This document shows, in pieces, positions 46,609 through 55,026 of a stretch of DNA of 64,000 nucleotides (positions are counted from its first letter, which is position 1; the number at the start of each line of letters is the position of its first letter). The stretch covers positions 620,001-684,000 of the forward strand of contig NC_020829.1 of assembly GCF_000349845.1 (NCBI RefSeq). The letters are read 5' to 3'. The notes under the pieces were generated by a model, which saw nothing but the letters and a program-made list of their open reading frames with translations, was not told the origin of the DNA and searched no databases. The DNA comes from Pseudomonas sp. ATCC 13867. Its GTDB lineage: Bacteria; Pseudomonadota; Gammaproteobacteria; Pseudomonadales; Pseudomonadaceae. The translations under genes were made by a program, and so were the position numbers.

Positions 46609-46684
46609 GTAGGGCGCATAACGCGCCAGGGTTAGCCGCCACGAGGCAAACGGCGGATAACCCGTTCCAGGTTATGCGCCCTAC
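46609..46684. repeat. Second type of inverted repeat between DAHP synthase and cobN
   Basis: GTAGGGCGCATAAC 46609-46622 is mirrored by GTTATGCGCCCTAC 46671-46684, with an inner partly paired spacer. It is unlike the REP and lies between two convergent genes. A further GCGGACGGAGTCCGC hairpin follows at about 46711. Confidence 0.7.
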
Positions 46685-46747
46685 GGTCGTGCATCGCGCT
46701 GGATGCCATCGCGGACGGAGTCCGCTCCTACGCAAGCGCGAGATCCC

Positions 46748-49700
46748 TCACTGCTCCTCGCTGTCCACCAACAGATTCTCCAGCATCTCCCGGTACTCCC
46801 CCGGCTCTTCCCACAACCCGCGCTGCTGCGCCTCCACCAGGCGTTCGGCGATGTCGCGCAGGGCTTCGGGGTTGTGCTGGCGGATAAATTCGCGGGTGTC
46901 GTCGTCCAGCAGGTAGGCATCGGCCAGCAGGCGGTACTGGTGGTCGTCGACCAGTTCGCTGGTGGCGTCGAAGGCGAACAGATAGTCCACCGTGGCGGCC
47001 AGTTCGAAGGCGCCCTTGTAGCTGTGGCGCTTCATGCCGGCGATCCATTTCGGGTTCACCGCGCGGGCGCGTACCACGCGGCCGAGTTCTTCCTTGAGGG
47101 TGCGGATGCGCGGGGTGTCCGGCTGGCTGTGGTCGCCGTGGTAGCTGGCGAGCGACTGCCCCTGGATGACCTCGGCGGCGGCCAGCATGCCGCCCTGGAA
47201 CTGGTAGTAGTCGTTGGAATCGAGAATGTCGTGCTCGCGGTTGTCCTGGTTGTGCAGCACCGCTTGCAGGCCGGACAGGCGCTGGGCGAAGCGTTCGCGC
47301 GCCGGAGTGCCGTCGTCGCTGGCGCCGTAGGCGTAGCCGCCCCAGTTCAGGTAGGCCTCGGCGAGGTCGGCGCGGCTGTCCCATTGGCGCGATTCGATCA
47401 CGCCTTGCACGCCGGCGCCGTAGGCGCCGGGCTGGGCGCCGAAGATGCGCCAGCCGGCCTGGCGGCGCGCTTCATCCAGTTCCAATCCCTCGGACTGCAA
47501 ACGTGCCTGATCGGCCCGCACACGGGCGGCCAGCGGGTTCAGGTCGTCCGGCTCGTCCAGCGCGGCGACCGCCTGCACGGCCGCGTCGAACAGGCGGATC
47601 AGGTTGGCGAAGGCATCGCGGAAGAAACCCGAGACCCGCAGCGTCACGTCCACCCGCGGGCGGTCGAGCAGGGTGATCGGCAGGATTTCGAAATCCTCCA
47701 CGCGCTGGCTGCCGGCCTGCCACACCGGGCGCACGCCGAGCAGTGCCAAGGCTTGGGCGATATCGTCGCCGCCGGTGCGCATGGTCGCCGTGCCCCACAC
47801 CGACAGGCCGAGCTGGCGCAGATGATCGCCGTGGTCCTGCAGGTGGCGCTCCAGCAACCGGCTGGCGGACTGGAAGCCGAGGCGGAAGGCGGTGGGCGTG
47901 GGCAGGTTGCGCACGTCCACGGTGAAGAAGTTGCGCCCGGTGGGCAGCACATCGACCCGCCCGCGGCTGGGCGCGCCGCTGGGGCCGGGCGGGACGAAGC
48001 GGCCGTCGAGGCCGGCGAGCAGGTGGCCGATCTCGCTGGCGCCGCAGGCGTCCAGGGTCGGTGCGATCTGCTGGTGGATCTGTGCGAGAACTGCCGCGCT
48101 GGCGCTGCCCGGCGCGCCGGCCGAGCCGTCGATCAGGCGCAGGGCGAACAGTTCCAGGCGCTCGCGGGTGTCGCCGTTGCTGCGCCAGGGTTCGTCGCTC
48201 ACCGCGAGCAGCACGTCCGGGCGCGGACCGTCCCAGGGTTCGGCGAAGGCTTCGTCCAGCGGGTCGCGACCCAGTTGCAGGTCCTCGCCCAGTGCGCGCA
48301 GCAAGCTGGCGTTTCCGCCGCGTCCATCACCGCGTGGGATGCGCACCAGTGACAGCAACGTATCGCGGCGCAACTCGCCCACGGGCGATTCGCCGAACAC
48401 ATGCAGGCCATCGCGAATCTGCGATTCCTTGAGGTCGCAGAGGTAAGCATCCAGCTGCGGCAGCCAGCCTTCCGCATCGTCGCTCAGCTGCAGGCCCAGC
48501 TCGCGGTCCAGCGCGGTTTCGCGCACCAGCGTGAGGATGTCGCCGCGCAGTTCGGTGGCGCGGCGCGGGTCGAGCAGGGAGGCGTCGTAGTACTCGTCGG
48601 CCAGGCGTTCGAGGTCGCGCAGGGGGCCGTAGTTTTCCGCGCGGGTCAGCGGCGGCATCAGGTGGTCGATGATCACCGCCTGGGCGCGGCGCTTGGCCTG
48701 GGCGCCTTCGCCGGGGTCGTTGACGATGAACGGGTAGAGGTTCGGCAGCGCGCCGAGAATCGCGTCCGGCCAGCATTCCTCGGAGAGACCGACGCCCTTG
48801 CCCGGCAGCCATTCGAGGTTGCCGTGCTTGCCGACGTGGACTATCGCGTCGGCGCCGAACACCTCGCGCAGCCAGAAATAGAACGCGAGGTAGCCGTGGG
48901 GCGGCACCAGCGACGGGTCGTGATAGATCGCCGCCGCGTCGAGCTGGTAGCCGCGCGCCGGCTGGATGCCGACAAAGGCTAGGCCGAAGCGCAGGCCTGC
49001 GACCATCAGGCGGCCACTGCGGAACATCGGGTCCTGCTGCGGCTCGCCCCAGCGCTCGCGCACCGCTTGCTGGTTGGCTTCAGGCAGGCGCGCGAAGCAG
49101 GCGAGGTAGTCGTCCAGCGCCAGGCTCTGCGCGCAGGGGCGCAGGTCGAGGCTGTCCAGATCGTTGCTGATGCCGCCGAGCAGTTGCTGGATCAGTGCTG
49201 TGCCGGAATCGGGCAGGCCGGCGACCGGATAACCCTGAGCCTCCAGCGCGCGCAGGATGTTCAGCGCGGCGGCCGGCGTGTCGAGGCCGACACCGTTGCC
49301 GATGCGCCCGTCGCGGGTCGGGTAATTCGCCAGGATCAGCGCCACGCGCTTGTCGGCGTTGGTCTTGCGCGCCAGCAGCATCCAGCGCCGCGCGAGCTCG
49401 GCGACGAAGTCCATGCCGGGCAGGTGCGGCAGGTAGCAGACCACGTCGCTCTGGCTGCGCTCGCTGCGCCAGGCCAGGCCCTTGAAACTGATCGGCCGGG
49501 TGATGATGCGACCGTCCAGTTCCGGCAGCGCGATGTGCATGGCCAGGTCGCGCGGACCGAGGCCCTGCGGGTTGGCGCGCCAGAGGTCGAGGTTGTCCAG
49601 CGAGCAGATGGCTTGCAGCACCGGCACGTCGCGGCGGAAGGGACGGTCCTGCGGCGCTTCCGGGTTCGACTGGGCGAAGCCGGTGGTGTTGATGATCAGC

Positions 49701-50479
49701 TCGGCGTCGGCGCTATCGAGCAGGTTTTCCACGGCATCGAGGCAAGCGGCTTCCTTGAGGCTGGCGACGGCGATGGGCAACGGGTTGATGCTCTGGGCCT
49801 GCAGGCGTTCGCAGAAGGTGTCGATGAAACCGGTGTTCGCCGCTTGCAGGTGGGTGCGATAGAACAGCAGCGTGGCGACCGGGTACTCAGGGTTCCAGTC
49901 GACCTGCCAGCGGGTGAGGTCGCAGCTGCCGACTTGCGGGTGATAGACCGCCACTCGGGGCAGCGTCCGTGGTTCGCTCCAGGCGTAGTCGCGTTGCAGG
50001 TGGCGGCTGGCCAGGCAGGCGAAGAACTGCCGGGCGTTGTCCATGCCGCCCTGGCGCAGGTACTGCCAGAGGCGTTCGGCATCCTCAGGTGGGACGTTGC
50101 ACAGGGCGCCGAGTTCGGGGTCGGGCTTGTCGTCGCCGGGCACGGCGATCAGCGTGGCGCCGCGCTCGGCCAGCGCCGCCAGTTGCTCCATGCCGTAGCG
50201 CCAGTAGCCGACGCCGCCGTGCACCGAGATCAGGATGGCCCTGGCGTGCTGCAGTACCTCGTCGACGTAGAGGTCCACCGAGGCGTGGTTCTGCAACTGC
50301 ATGGGGTTGGCCAGGCGCAGGCTCGGGTAGCCCTCCGGCAGCTCGCGGGCGGCCTCGGCGAGCAGCGCCAGGTGCGAATCGCCGCTGCAGAGGATCACCA
50401 GCTCGGCGGGCGTCTGGGCCAGGTGGGCGATGCCGTCGTCGGGGACGAAACCGCCGGGTTGGGTGCGCAGCAGATGCAT
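46748..50479 (-). CDS. cobN: Aerobic cobaltochelatase large subunit CobN
   Basis: The 1243-aa protein inserts cobalt into hydrogenobyrinic acid a,c-diamide. It has the full CobN/BchH length; recognisable parts are ILISVHGGVGYWRYGMEQLA near residue 95, YLAFYFWLREVFGADAIVHV with HVGKHGNLEWLPGKG (about 555), and DVLPTGRNFFTVDVRNLPTP (about 845). It lies 117 bp downstream of cobW, separated by an REP doublet, and behind the cobW riboswitch. chlI and the VWA gene upstream on the same strand are its likely partners. Confidence 0.96.
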   Translation of the reverse strand: MHLLRTQPGGFVPDDGIAHLAQTPAELVILCSGDSHLALLAEAARELPEGYPSLRLANPMQLQNHASVDLYVDEVLQHARAILISVHGGVGYWRYGMEQLAALAERGATLIAVPGDDKPDPELGALCNVPPEDAERLWQYLRQGGMDNARQFFACLASRHLQRDYAWSEPRTLPRVAVYHPQVGSCDLTRWQVDWNPEYPVATLLFYRTHLQAANTGFIDTFCERLQAQSINPLPIAVASLKEAACLDAVENLLDSADAELIINTTGFAQSNPEAPQDRPFRRDVPVLQAICSLDNLDLWRANPQGLGPRDLAMHIALPELDGRIITRPISFKGLAWRSERSQSDVVCYLPHLPGMDFVAELARRWMLLARKTNADKRVALILANYPTRDGRIGNGVGLDTPAAALNILRALEAQGYPVAGLPDSGTALIQQLLGGISNDLDSLDLRPCAQSLALDDYLACFARLPEANQQAVRERWGEPQQDPMFRSGRLMVAGLRFGLAFVGIQPARGYQLDAAAIYHDPSLVPPHGYLAFYFWLREVFGADAIVHVGKHGNLEWLPGKGVGLSEECWPDAILGALPNLYPFIVNDPGEGAQAKRRAQAVIIDHLMPPLTRAENYGPLRDLERLADEYYDASLLDPRRATELRGDILTLVRETALDRELGLQLSDDAEGWLPQLDAYLCDLKESQIRDGLHVFGESPVGELRRDTLLSLVRIPRGDGRGGNASLLRALGEDLQLGRDPLDEAFAEPWDGPRPDVLLAVSDEPWRSNGDTRERLELFALRLIDGSAGAPGSASAAVLAQIHQQIAPTLDACGASEIGHLLAGLDGRFVPPGPSGAPSRGRVDVLPTGRNFFTVDVRNLPTPTAFRLGFQSASRLLERHLQDHGDHLRQLGLSVWGTATMRTGGDDIAQALALLGVRPVWQAGSQRVEDFEILPITLLDRPRVDVTLRVSGFFRDAFANLIRLFDAAVQAVAALDEPDDLNPLAARVRADQARLQSEGLELDEARRQAGWRIFGAQPGAYGAGVQGVIESRQWDSRADLAEAYLNWGGYAYGASDDGTPARERFAQRLSGLQAVLHNQDNREHDILDSNDYYQFQGGMLAAAEVIQGQSLASYHGDHSQPDTPRIRTLKEELGRVVRARAVNPKWIAGMKRHSYKGAFELAATVDYLFAFDATSELVDDHQYRLLADAYLLDDDTREFIRQHNPEALRDIAERLVEAQQRGLWEEPGEYREMLENLLVDSEEQ

Positions 50480-50505
50480 GAGGCTTGCTCGGTGTAGGGC
50501 TTCAT

Positions 50506-50585
50506 GTAGGAGCGAGGGGGCGCCTAGCTCTTGCTCGCGAACCAGACCCCGCTGCGAGGCCGTTCGCGAGCAAGCTCGCTCCTAC
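50506..50585. repeat. REP doublet with a 13-nt insertion in one arm
   Basis: The left arm reads GTAGGAGCGAG then 13 extra bases (GGGGCGCCTAGCT) before CTTGCTCGCGAAC; the right arm is canonical. It lies between cobN and cobW. Confidence 0.8.
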
Positions 50586-50596
50586 GAAAAGCAGTG

Positions 50597-51664
50597 TTAC
50601 GCCAGGGCGGTACGCAGCTCGTTGCTGATGGCGGCCTGGTCCAGTTCCTGGCCGATCACGACCAGGCGGGTGCTGCGGGTTTCGTCGCTGCGCCAGGCGC
50701 GGTCGAAGTGCTTGTCGAAGCGTTTGCCGACGCCCTGCACCAGCAGGCGCATGGGTTTGCCGGGGATGGCGACGAAGCCCTTGATGCGCAGCACGGCGTG
50801 GCGCTCGACCAGCGCGTTCAGCACATCGAGCAGGGCGCGCTCTTCCACTTCCGGCAGGTCGACGTGGAAGGAGTCGAACTCGTCGTGGTGGTGATCTTCA
50901 TGGCCTTCGTGCTCTTCATTGGAGTGGACGTGATGAGTCGGGCGGCTGTCGATGTGCAGCTCGGCTTCGGCGTTCAGCCCCAGCAGCACCGAGAGCGGCA
51001 GCTGGCCGGAGTTGGCTTCGACGATCTTCACCGCCGGCGGCAACTCCTCGGCGACTTCGGCACGCACGCGGGCCAGCGCCTCGGCGTCGAGCAGGTCGGC
51101 CTTGTTCAGTACCACCAGGTCGGCGCTGGCCAGCTGGTCTTCGAAGAGTTCGTGCAGCGGCGATTCGTGGTCCAGGTTCGGGTCCTGCTTGCGCTGCTCG
51201 TCCACCTGCTCGGGGTGGGCGGCGAAGGTGCCGGCGGCCACTGCCGGGCTGTCGACCACGGTGATCACCGCGTCCACGGTGCAGGCGTTGCGGATTTCCG
51301 GCCACTGGAAGGCCTGCACCAGCGGCTTGGGCAGGGCCAGGCCCGAGGTCTCGATGAGGATCTGGTCGAGGTCGCCACGGCGCGCCACCAGTTCGCGCAT
51401 CACCGGGAAGAACTCTTCCTGCACGGTGCAGCACAGGCAGCCGTTGGCCAGCTCGAAGACGCGGCCGACCGCCTCTTCTTCGCTGCAACCGATGGAGCAC
51501 TGCTTGAGGATTTCGCCGTCGATGCCCAGCTCGCCGAATTCGTTGACGATCACCGCGATGCGGCGGCCCTCGGCATTGTCGAGCATGTGGCGCAGGAGGG
51601 TGGTTTTGCCGGCACCGAGGAAGCCGGTGACGATGGTGACGGGGAGTTTGGCCAGGGTTTTCAT
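50597..51664 (-). CDS. cobW: CobW, GTP-binding metallochaperone (COG0523 family)
   Basis: The 355-aa product has Walker A GFLGAGKTTLLRHML (about 14), the metal-binding CxCC motif in NGCLCCTVQEEF (about 74), NKAD (VVLNKADLLD) and a His-rich loop HHVHSNEEHEGHEDHHHDEF (about 235). Such proteins are thought to deliver Co(II) to the cobalt chelatase using GTP. The start is ATG 51664 (MKTLAKLPVTIVTG); upstream frame extension is not conserved. It heads cobW-cobN behind a B12 riboswitch. Confidence 0.95.
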   Translation of the reverse strand: MKTLAKLPVTIVTGFLGAGKTTLLRHMLDNAEGRRIAVIVNEFGELGIDGEILKQCSIGCSEEEAVGRVFELANGCLCCTVQEEFFPVMRELVARRGDLDQILIETSGLALPKPLVQAFQWPEIRNACTVDAVITVVDSPAVAAGTFAAHPEQVDEQRKQDPNLDHESPLHELFEDQLASADLVVLNKADLLDAEALARVRAEVAEELPPAVKIVEANSGQLPLSVLLGLNAEAELHIDSRPTHHVHSNEEHEGHEDHHHDEFDSFHVDLPEVEERALLDVLNALVERHAVLRIKGFVAIPGKPMRLLVQGVGKRFDKHFDRAWRSDETRSTRLVVIGQELDQAAISNELRTALA

Positions 51665-51815
51665 GCGCGCCTCGCAAGTGGACATTGGAGGGCGGATGAA
51701 GGGCGCGCGCGCGGGTTCGCCGCGCAACGAAGGTCGCCACCGGATCACCCCGCCCGGTTGTCTGTTGATAACGAACCGGTTCCGGATCTCGCGAGCTAGA
51801 GCCAGGCAAGGCGGA

Positions 51816-51869
51816 GGATCGTCGGGGACGCGGAGTTGACTGTAGTCAATGAGCAGTCCACGACGATCC
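51816..51869. repeat. Long hairpin element between cobW and its riboswitch
   Basis: GGATCGTCG 51816-51824 pairs with CGACGATCC 51861-51869, and inside lies TTGACTGTAGTCAA, itself palindromic. This type of palindrome recurs in Pseudomonas intergenic DNA (general knowledge). In the cobW leader it might also affect readthrough. Confidence 0.6.
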
Positions 51870-51913
51870 GCCAACGCAGCATGGCCGACGCGCAGCAGAT
51901 CGAAAACCAGTCA

Positions 51914-52079
51914 CGAGGCAGGTCTCCTGGCTCACAGCCCTTGATCGTCCTTTCGCCTTCCCGCCGTAGTCGGCAGTGGCGTGTGAAAGAACAGGCTGTT
52001 CACAGTTGCGGGGGCAGCCGTGGCGCATCCGAAGATTTCCACGTTCCCTCTTAGCTCCGGCCAGTGCCGGAGAACCTCG
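51914..52079 (-). promoter_or_regulatory. Cobalamin riboswitch upstream of cobW-cobN
   Basis: On the - strand: AGAGGGAACGTGG, the B12 box GCTGCCCCCGCAACTGTG (complement of about 52002-52019), GGGAAGGCG and the 3' motif GCCAGGAGACCTGCC. The closing stem is CGAGG / CCTCG at 52075-52079 and 51914-51918. It is back to back with a second riboswitch on the + strand. Confidence 0.93.
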
Positions 52080-52179
52080 AAGGGAGGAAGGCTACGCAGC
52101 GTGGCCGGGGCGGTCAATCGCCGGGGATCGGGCGACGCGCAGTTGACGCTGCGGGACTGCCGTGGTCAGCTAGCGCGGT

Positions 52180-52372
52180 TTCAGGTGTCTCGCGCCGACG
52201 CGCGCGAGGTGAAACGGGAAGCCGGTGCGTCCGCAAGGACCAGTCCGGCGCTGCCCCCGCAACGGTAAGCGCATCGAGGGTCGTCAGTAGCCACTGTGCC
52301 AAGGCATGGGAAGGCTGGCCCATCCGGCGAGAGTCTCTCGCTGGCGTCGCAAGCCCGGAGACCGGCCTGGAA
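52180..52372 (+). promoter_or_regulatory. Cobalamin riboswitch upstream of cbtB-cbtA
   Basis: On the + strand: TTTCAGGTGTCT, GGTGAAACGGGAAGCCGGTG, the B12 box GCTGCCCCCGCAACGGTAAG (52249-52268), GGGAAGGC, then GCCCGGAGACCGGCCTG at the 3' end. It should repress the cobalt transporter when B12 is abundant. The box has ACGG where the other two have ACTG. Confidence 0.92.
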
Positions 52373-52485
52373 TCCTCACATTTTGGCAAACCCGCGGTGG
52401 GCGGGCGCAGGCCGTGGCGCGACCGATCCGGCGCGTTCGAATGCGTTCAACCTCTGCGTTCTCACTCTTTTCAGAGGGAACGTTC

Positions 52486-52674
52486 ATGTCCAGCAGCATC
52501 CTGACGCAACAGGCGTCGAGTACTTCCATCCCCCTTTCCAAGCGCATCAGCCTGGCCGTTGGCGCCAGCCTGCTCGGTGCGCTGCTGGTGTATTTCGCCG
52601 GTTTCTCTCATCTGGAAGCAGTGCACAACGCTGCCCACGATACCCGCCATAGTGCGGGCTTCCCCTGCCACTGA
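52486..52674 (+). CDS. cbtB: Cobalt transporter subunit CbtB
   Basis: The 62-aa product has one membrane segment (VGASLLGALLVYFAGFSHLE) and a His-rich periplasmic end (HNAAHDTRHSAGFPCH), the CbtB pattern. It is placed about 115 bp after a B12 riboswitch and before cbtA. The start at ATG 52486 follows TCAGAGGGAACGTTC. CbtAB were predicted as cobalt transporters from their B12 riboswitches (family knowledge). Confidence 0.9.
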   Translation: MSSSILTQQASSTSIPLSKRISLAVGASLLGALLVYFAGFSHLEAVHNAAHDTRHSAGFPCH

Positions 52675-52767
52675 CGCACGCTGCCTGCGCGTAAGCGCAG
52701 CGTATTCGAGGCACTCGCGATCGCTGGTTCGCCGCGCTCGAGGTCTCGTTTCGTCCGGAGAACTGCA

Positions 52768-53478
52768 ATGATCAAACGTATCGCCCAGACCGCCGGATTC
52801 GCCGGTCTGATCGCCGCGCTGGTGCTGACCGTGGTCCAGCTGCTGTGGGTATCCCCGCTGATCCTCAAGGCGGAAACCTATGAGAAATCCGAGCCGGCCG
52901 CCGCACTGGTCGAAGAACATGCCCATGAGCACGCCGACGGCGCAGTTGCGGGTCATCACCATGACGAGGAAGCCTGGGAGCCGGAAGATGGCTGGCAGCG
53001 CATCCTCTCCACCACCGGCGGCAATCTGGTGGTCGCGGTGGGTTTCGCGCTGATGCTCGCGGGCCTGTTCACCCTGCGTGAGCCGGGCAAGACCTCCGAA
53101 GGCCTGCTCTGGGGCCTGGCCGGTTTTGCCGTGTTCAACCTGGCGCCGTCCCTCGGCCTGCCGCCGGAAGTCCCCGGCACCGCCGCCGCGGATCTGAGCC
53201 TGCGGCAGACCTGGTGGATCGGCACTGCCGCCGCCACCGCCGCCGGTCTCGCGCTGCTGGTGTTCGGCCGCCACTGGGCGCTGCGCATCGTCGGCCTTGC
53301 GTTGCTGGTGGTGCCGCACGTGATCGGCGCGCCGCAGCCGGAAGTGCATTCCAGCCTCGCGCCGGAAAGCCTGGCTCACGAGTTCATCGTCGCCTCGCTG
53401 GTCACCAACGCGGTGTTCTGGGCGGCCCTGGGTCTGGTGGCCGCCTGGTTGTTCCGCCGTTTCGCCCCCTCGGCCTGA
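52768..53478 (+). CDS. cbtA: Cobalt transporter subunit CbtA
   Basis: The 236-aa membrane protein has an N-terminal helix (AGFAGLIAALVLTVVQLLWV), a His-rich loop (EEHAHEHADGAVAGHHHDEE, about 49-68) likely to bind Co(II), and further membrane segments, one with the conserved GLPPEVPGT. It pairs with CbtB for cobalt uptake. Spacing from cbtB is 93 bp, and both lie behind the riboswitch. Confidence 0.92.
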   Translation: MIKRIAQTAGFAGLIAALVLTVVQLLWVSPLILKAETYEKSEPAAALVEEHAHEHADGAVAGHHHDEEAWEPEDGWQRILSTTGGNLVVAVGFALMLAGLFTLREPGKTSEGLLWGLAGFAVFNLAPSLGLPPEVPGTAAADLSLRQTWWIGTAAATAAGLALLVFGRHWALRIVGLALLVVPHVIGAPQPEVHSSLAPESLAHEFIVASLVTNAVFWAALGLVAAWLFRRFAPSA

Positions 53479-53560
53479 TTCGCCGCTATGCTCGACCCCG
53501 CAGCCGGCCCAGCCGCCTGCGGGGTTTTCATTTACAGGTGTCACTTCCAGGAGAATGCCG

Positions 53561-53977
53561 ATGACGCTGGTTGCCGGCCTCGGTTGCCGCCGGGGCTGCC
53601 CGCTCGATGAACTGCATGCCTTGCTACGGGATACGCTGGCCGAGGCCGGGCTCGACGAGTCCCATCTCACCGCCCTGGCCAGCGCCACGCTGAAAGCCGA
53701 CGAAGAGGGGCTGACCGCCCTGGCTGCTGCCCTCGACTTGCCGCTGGCGCTGTTCACACCGCAACAATTGGCGGCCTGCGAGAGGAACCTGGGCGAGCCT
53801 TCTGAAACTGTGCGCGCGGCCACCGGCAGCGCGAGCGTGGCCGAAGCGGCGGCATTGCTGCAGGCCGAGGCGCAAGGTGGTGCGCCGGCACGCCTGCTGG
53901 TGGGCAAGCGCCGCAGCGAGCAAGCCACCTGCGCGCTGGCTTTCATCCCCGTCGAATCCGAGCGGGAGCAGCCATGA
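53561..53977 (+). CDS. cobE: CobE, CbiG C-terminal-like cobalamin biosynthesis protein
   Basis: The 138-aa product starts at ATG 53561 (MTLVAGLGCRRGCPLDELHA), 7 nt after AGGAG; ATG 53555 is too close to that RBS. The motif GLGCRRGCPLDEL and FTPQQLAACERNLG match the CobE/CbiG-C fold. CobE function in the aerobic route is unclear, with a role in holding an intermediate suspected. It overlaps cobM by 4 nt (ATGA) and follows cbtA. Confidence 0.9.
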   Translation: MTLVAGLGCRRGCPLDELHALLRDTLAEAGLDESHLTALASATLKADEEGLTALAAALDLPLALFTPQQLAACERNLGEPSETVRAATGSASVAEAAALLQAEAQGGAPARLLVGKRRSEQATCALAFIPVESEREQP

Positions 53978-54729
53978 CGGTCTATTTCATCGGTGCCGGT
54001 CCTGGCGATCCCGAGCTCATCACGGTCAAGGGCCAGCGGCTGATCCGCACCTGCCCGGTGATCCTTTACGCAGGTTCCCTGGTGCCGCCGGCCGTGCTGG
54101 AAGGGCACAGCGCCGAGCGCGTGGTGAATACCGCCGAACTGAACCTGGAGGAGATCGTCGAGCTGCTGACGCAGGCCCACGCGGAGGGCAAGGACGTCGC
54201 GCGGGTGCACTCCGGCGATCCCTCGCTGTACGGCGCCATCGGCGAGCAGATCCGTCACCTGCGCGAGCGCGGCATTCCCTACGAGATCATTCCCGGCGTC
54301 ACTGCCACCTCGGCCTGCGCGGCGATCCTCGGTTGCGAGCTGACCCTGCCGGAGATATCCCAGACGTTGATCCTCACCCGCTACGCCAGCAGGACGCGTA
54401 TGCCCGAGGGCGAGTCGCTGGCCGAGCTGGCGCAACACCAAGCGACCCTGGCCATTCACCTGGGCATCGGTCAACTGGCGAACATCGTCGCCGAACTGCT
54501 GCCGCACTACGGTGCGGATTGTCCCGTCGCGGTGATCCATCGCGCCAGTTGGCCGGATCAGGACCAGGTCACCGGCACCCTCGGCGATATCCTGCCCAAG
54601 GCGCAGGCCAAGGGTTTCCGCCGTACGGCTTTGATTCTGGTCGGGAAGGTGCTGGGGGCGGAGGGGTTTGCCGATTCGTCGCTGTACAGCACGGGGCATA
54701 CGCATCTGTATCGCGGGGGCACCTTGTAG
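53974..54729 (+). CDS. cobM: Precorrin-4 C11-methyltransferase
   Basis: The 251-aa SAM-dependent methylase starts MTVYFIGAGPGDPELITVKG (SAM-binding GAGPGDPE) and contains VARVHSGDPSLYGAIGEQIR and IPGVTATSACAAILGCELTL, the CobM/CbiF signature. The ATG overlaps the cobE stop. The stop codon TAG 54727-54729 is formed by the first bases of an REP (GTAGGAGCGAG), so the present C-terminus may have been set by REP insertion. Confidence 0.95.
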   Translation: MTVYFIGAGPGDPELITVKGQRLIRTCPVILYAGSLVPPAVLEGHSAERVVNTAELNLEEIVELLTQAHAEGKDVARVHSGDPSLYGAIGEQIRHLRERGIPYEIIPGVTATSACAAILGCELTLPEISQTLILTRYASRTRMPEGESLAELAQHQATLAIHLGIGQLANIVAELLPHYGADCPVAVIHRASWPDQDQVTGTLGDILPKAQAKGFRRTALILVGKVLGAEGFADSSLYSTGHTHLYRGGTL

Positions 54730-54803
54730 GAGCGAGCTTGCTCGCGAACGGAACTCACCCGATACACCGTACCGAAGCGGTTCGCGAGCAAGCTTGCTTC
54801 TAC
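54726..54803. repeat. REP doublet abutting the end of cobM
   Basis: GTAGGAGCGAGCTTGCTCGC at the left and GCGAGCAAGCTTGCTTCTAC at the right (two changes). The left edge overlaps the cobM stop codon. Confidence 0.88.
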
Positions 54804-54813
54804 GAAAAGCTGT

Positions 54814-54933
54814 TCAGGCTCGCCACTTATCGGCGCGCGGCAGCATCCCGCGCCGCAGGTACCAGCGCACGCCCCAATGCACGCCGAGCGCGGCGCACAC
54901 TGTGAGCAGGATCACCAGGCTTTCCGCATCCAC
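54814..54933 (-). CDS. Small putative membrane protein, 39 aa
   Basis: A GTG start at 54933 follows GAGGGAAGTAGCC on the - strand. The peptide has one hydrophobic helix (ESLVILLTVCAALGVHWGV) and a basic tail (RWYLRRGMLPRADKWRA), fitting a single-span membrane protein with positive-inside topology. No family was recognised. It lies just upstream of, and in the same direction as, nothing obvious; the call rests on RBS, hydrophobicity and codon use. Confidence 0.5.
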   Translation of the reverse strand: MDAESLVILLTVCAALGVHWGVRWYLRRGMLPRADKWRA

Positions 54934-55026
54934 GGCTACTTCCCTCGTCCGAACGCTTCCTGACAGGGTATGTCCGCGACAAACCGTCGCACAGATACAG
55001 ATCGTTTCCGAATGTACGGATCAGTC

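Noticed and set aside
46703..48352. Long open frame on the + strand across cobN
   Set aside because: Antisense to cobN with no motif and no RBS; an effect of high third-position GC.
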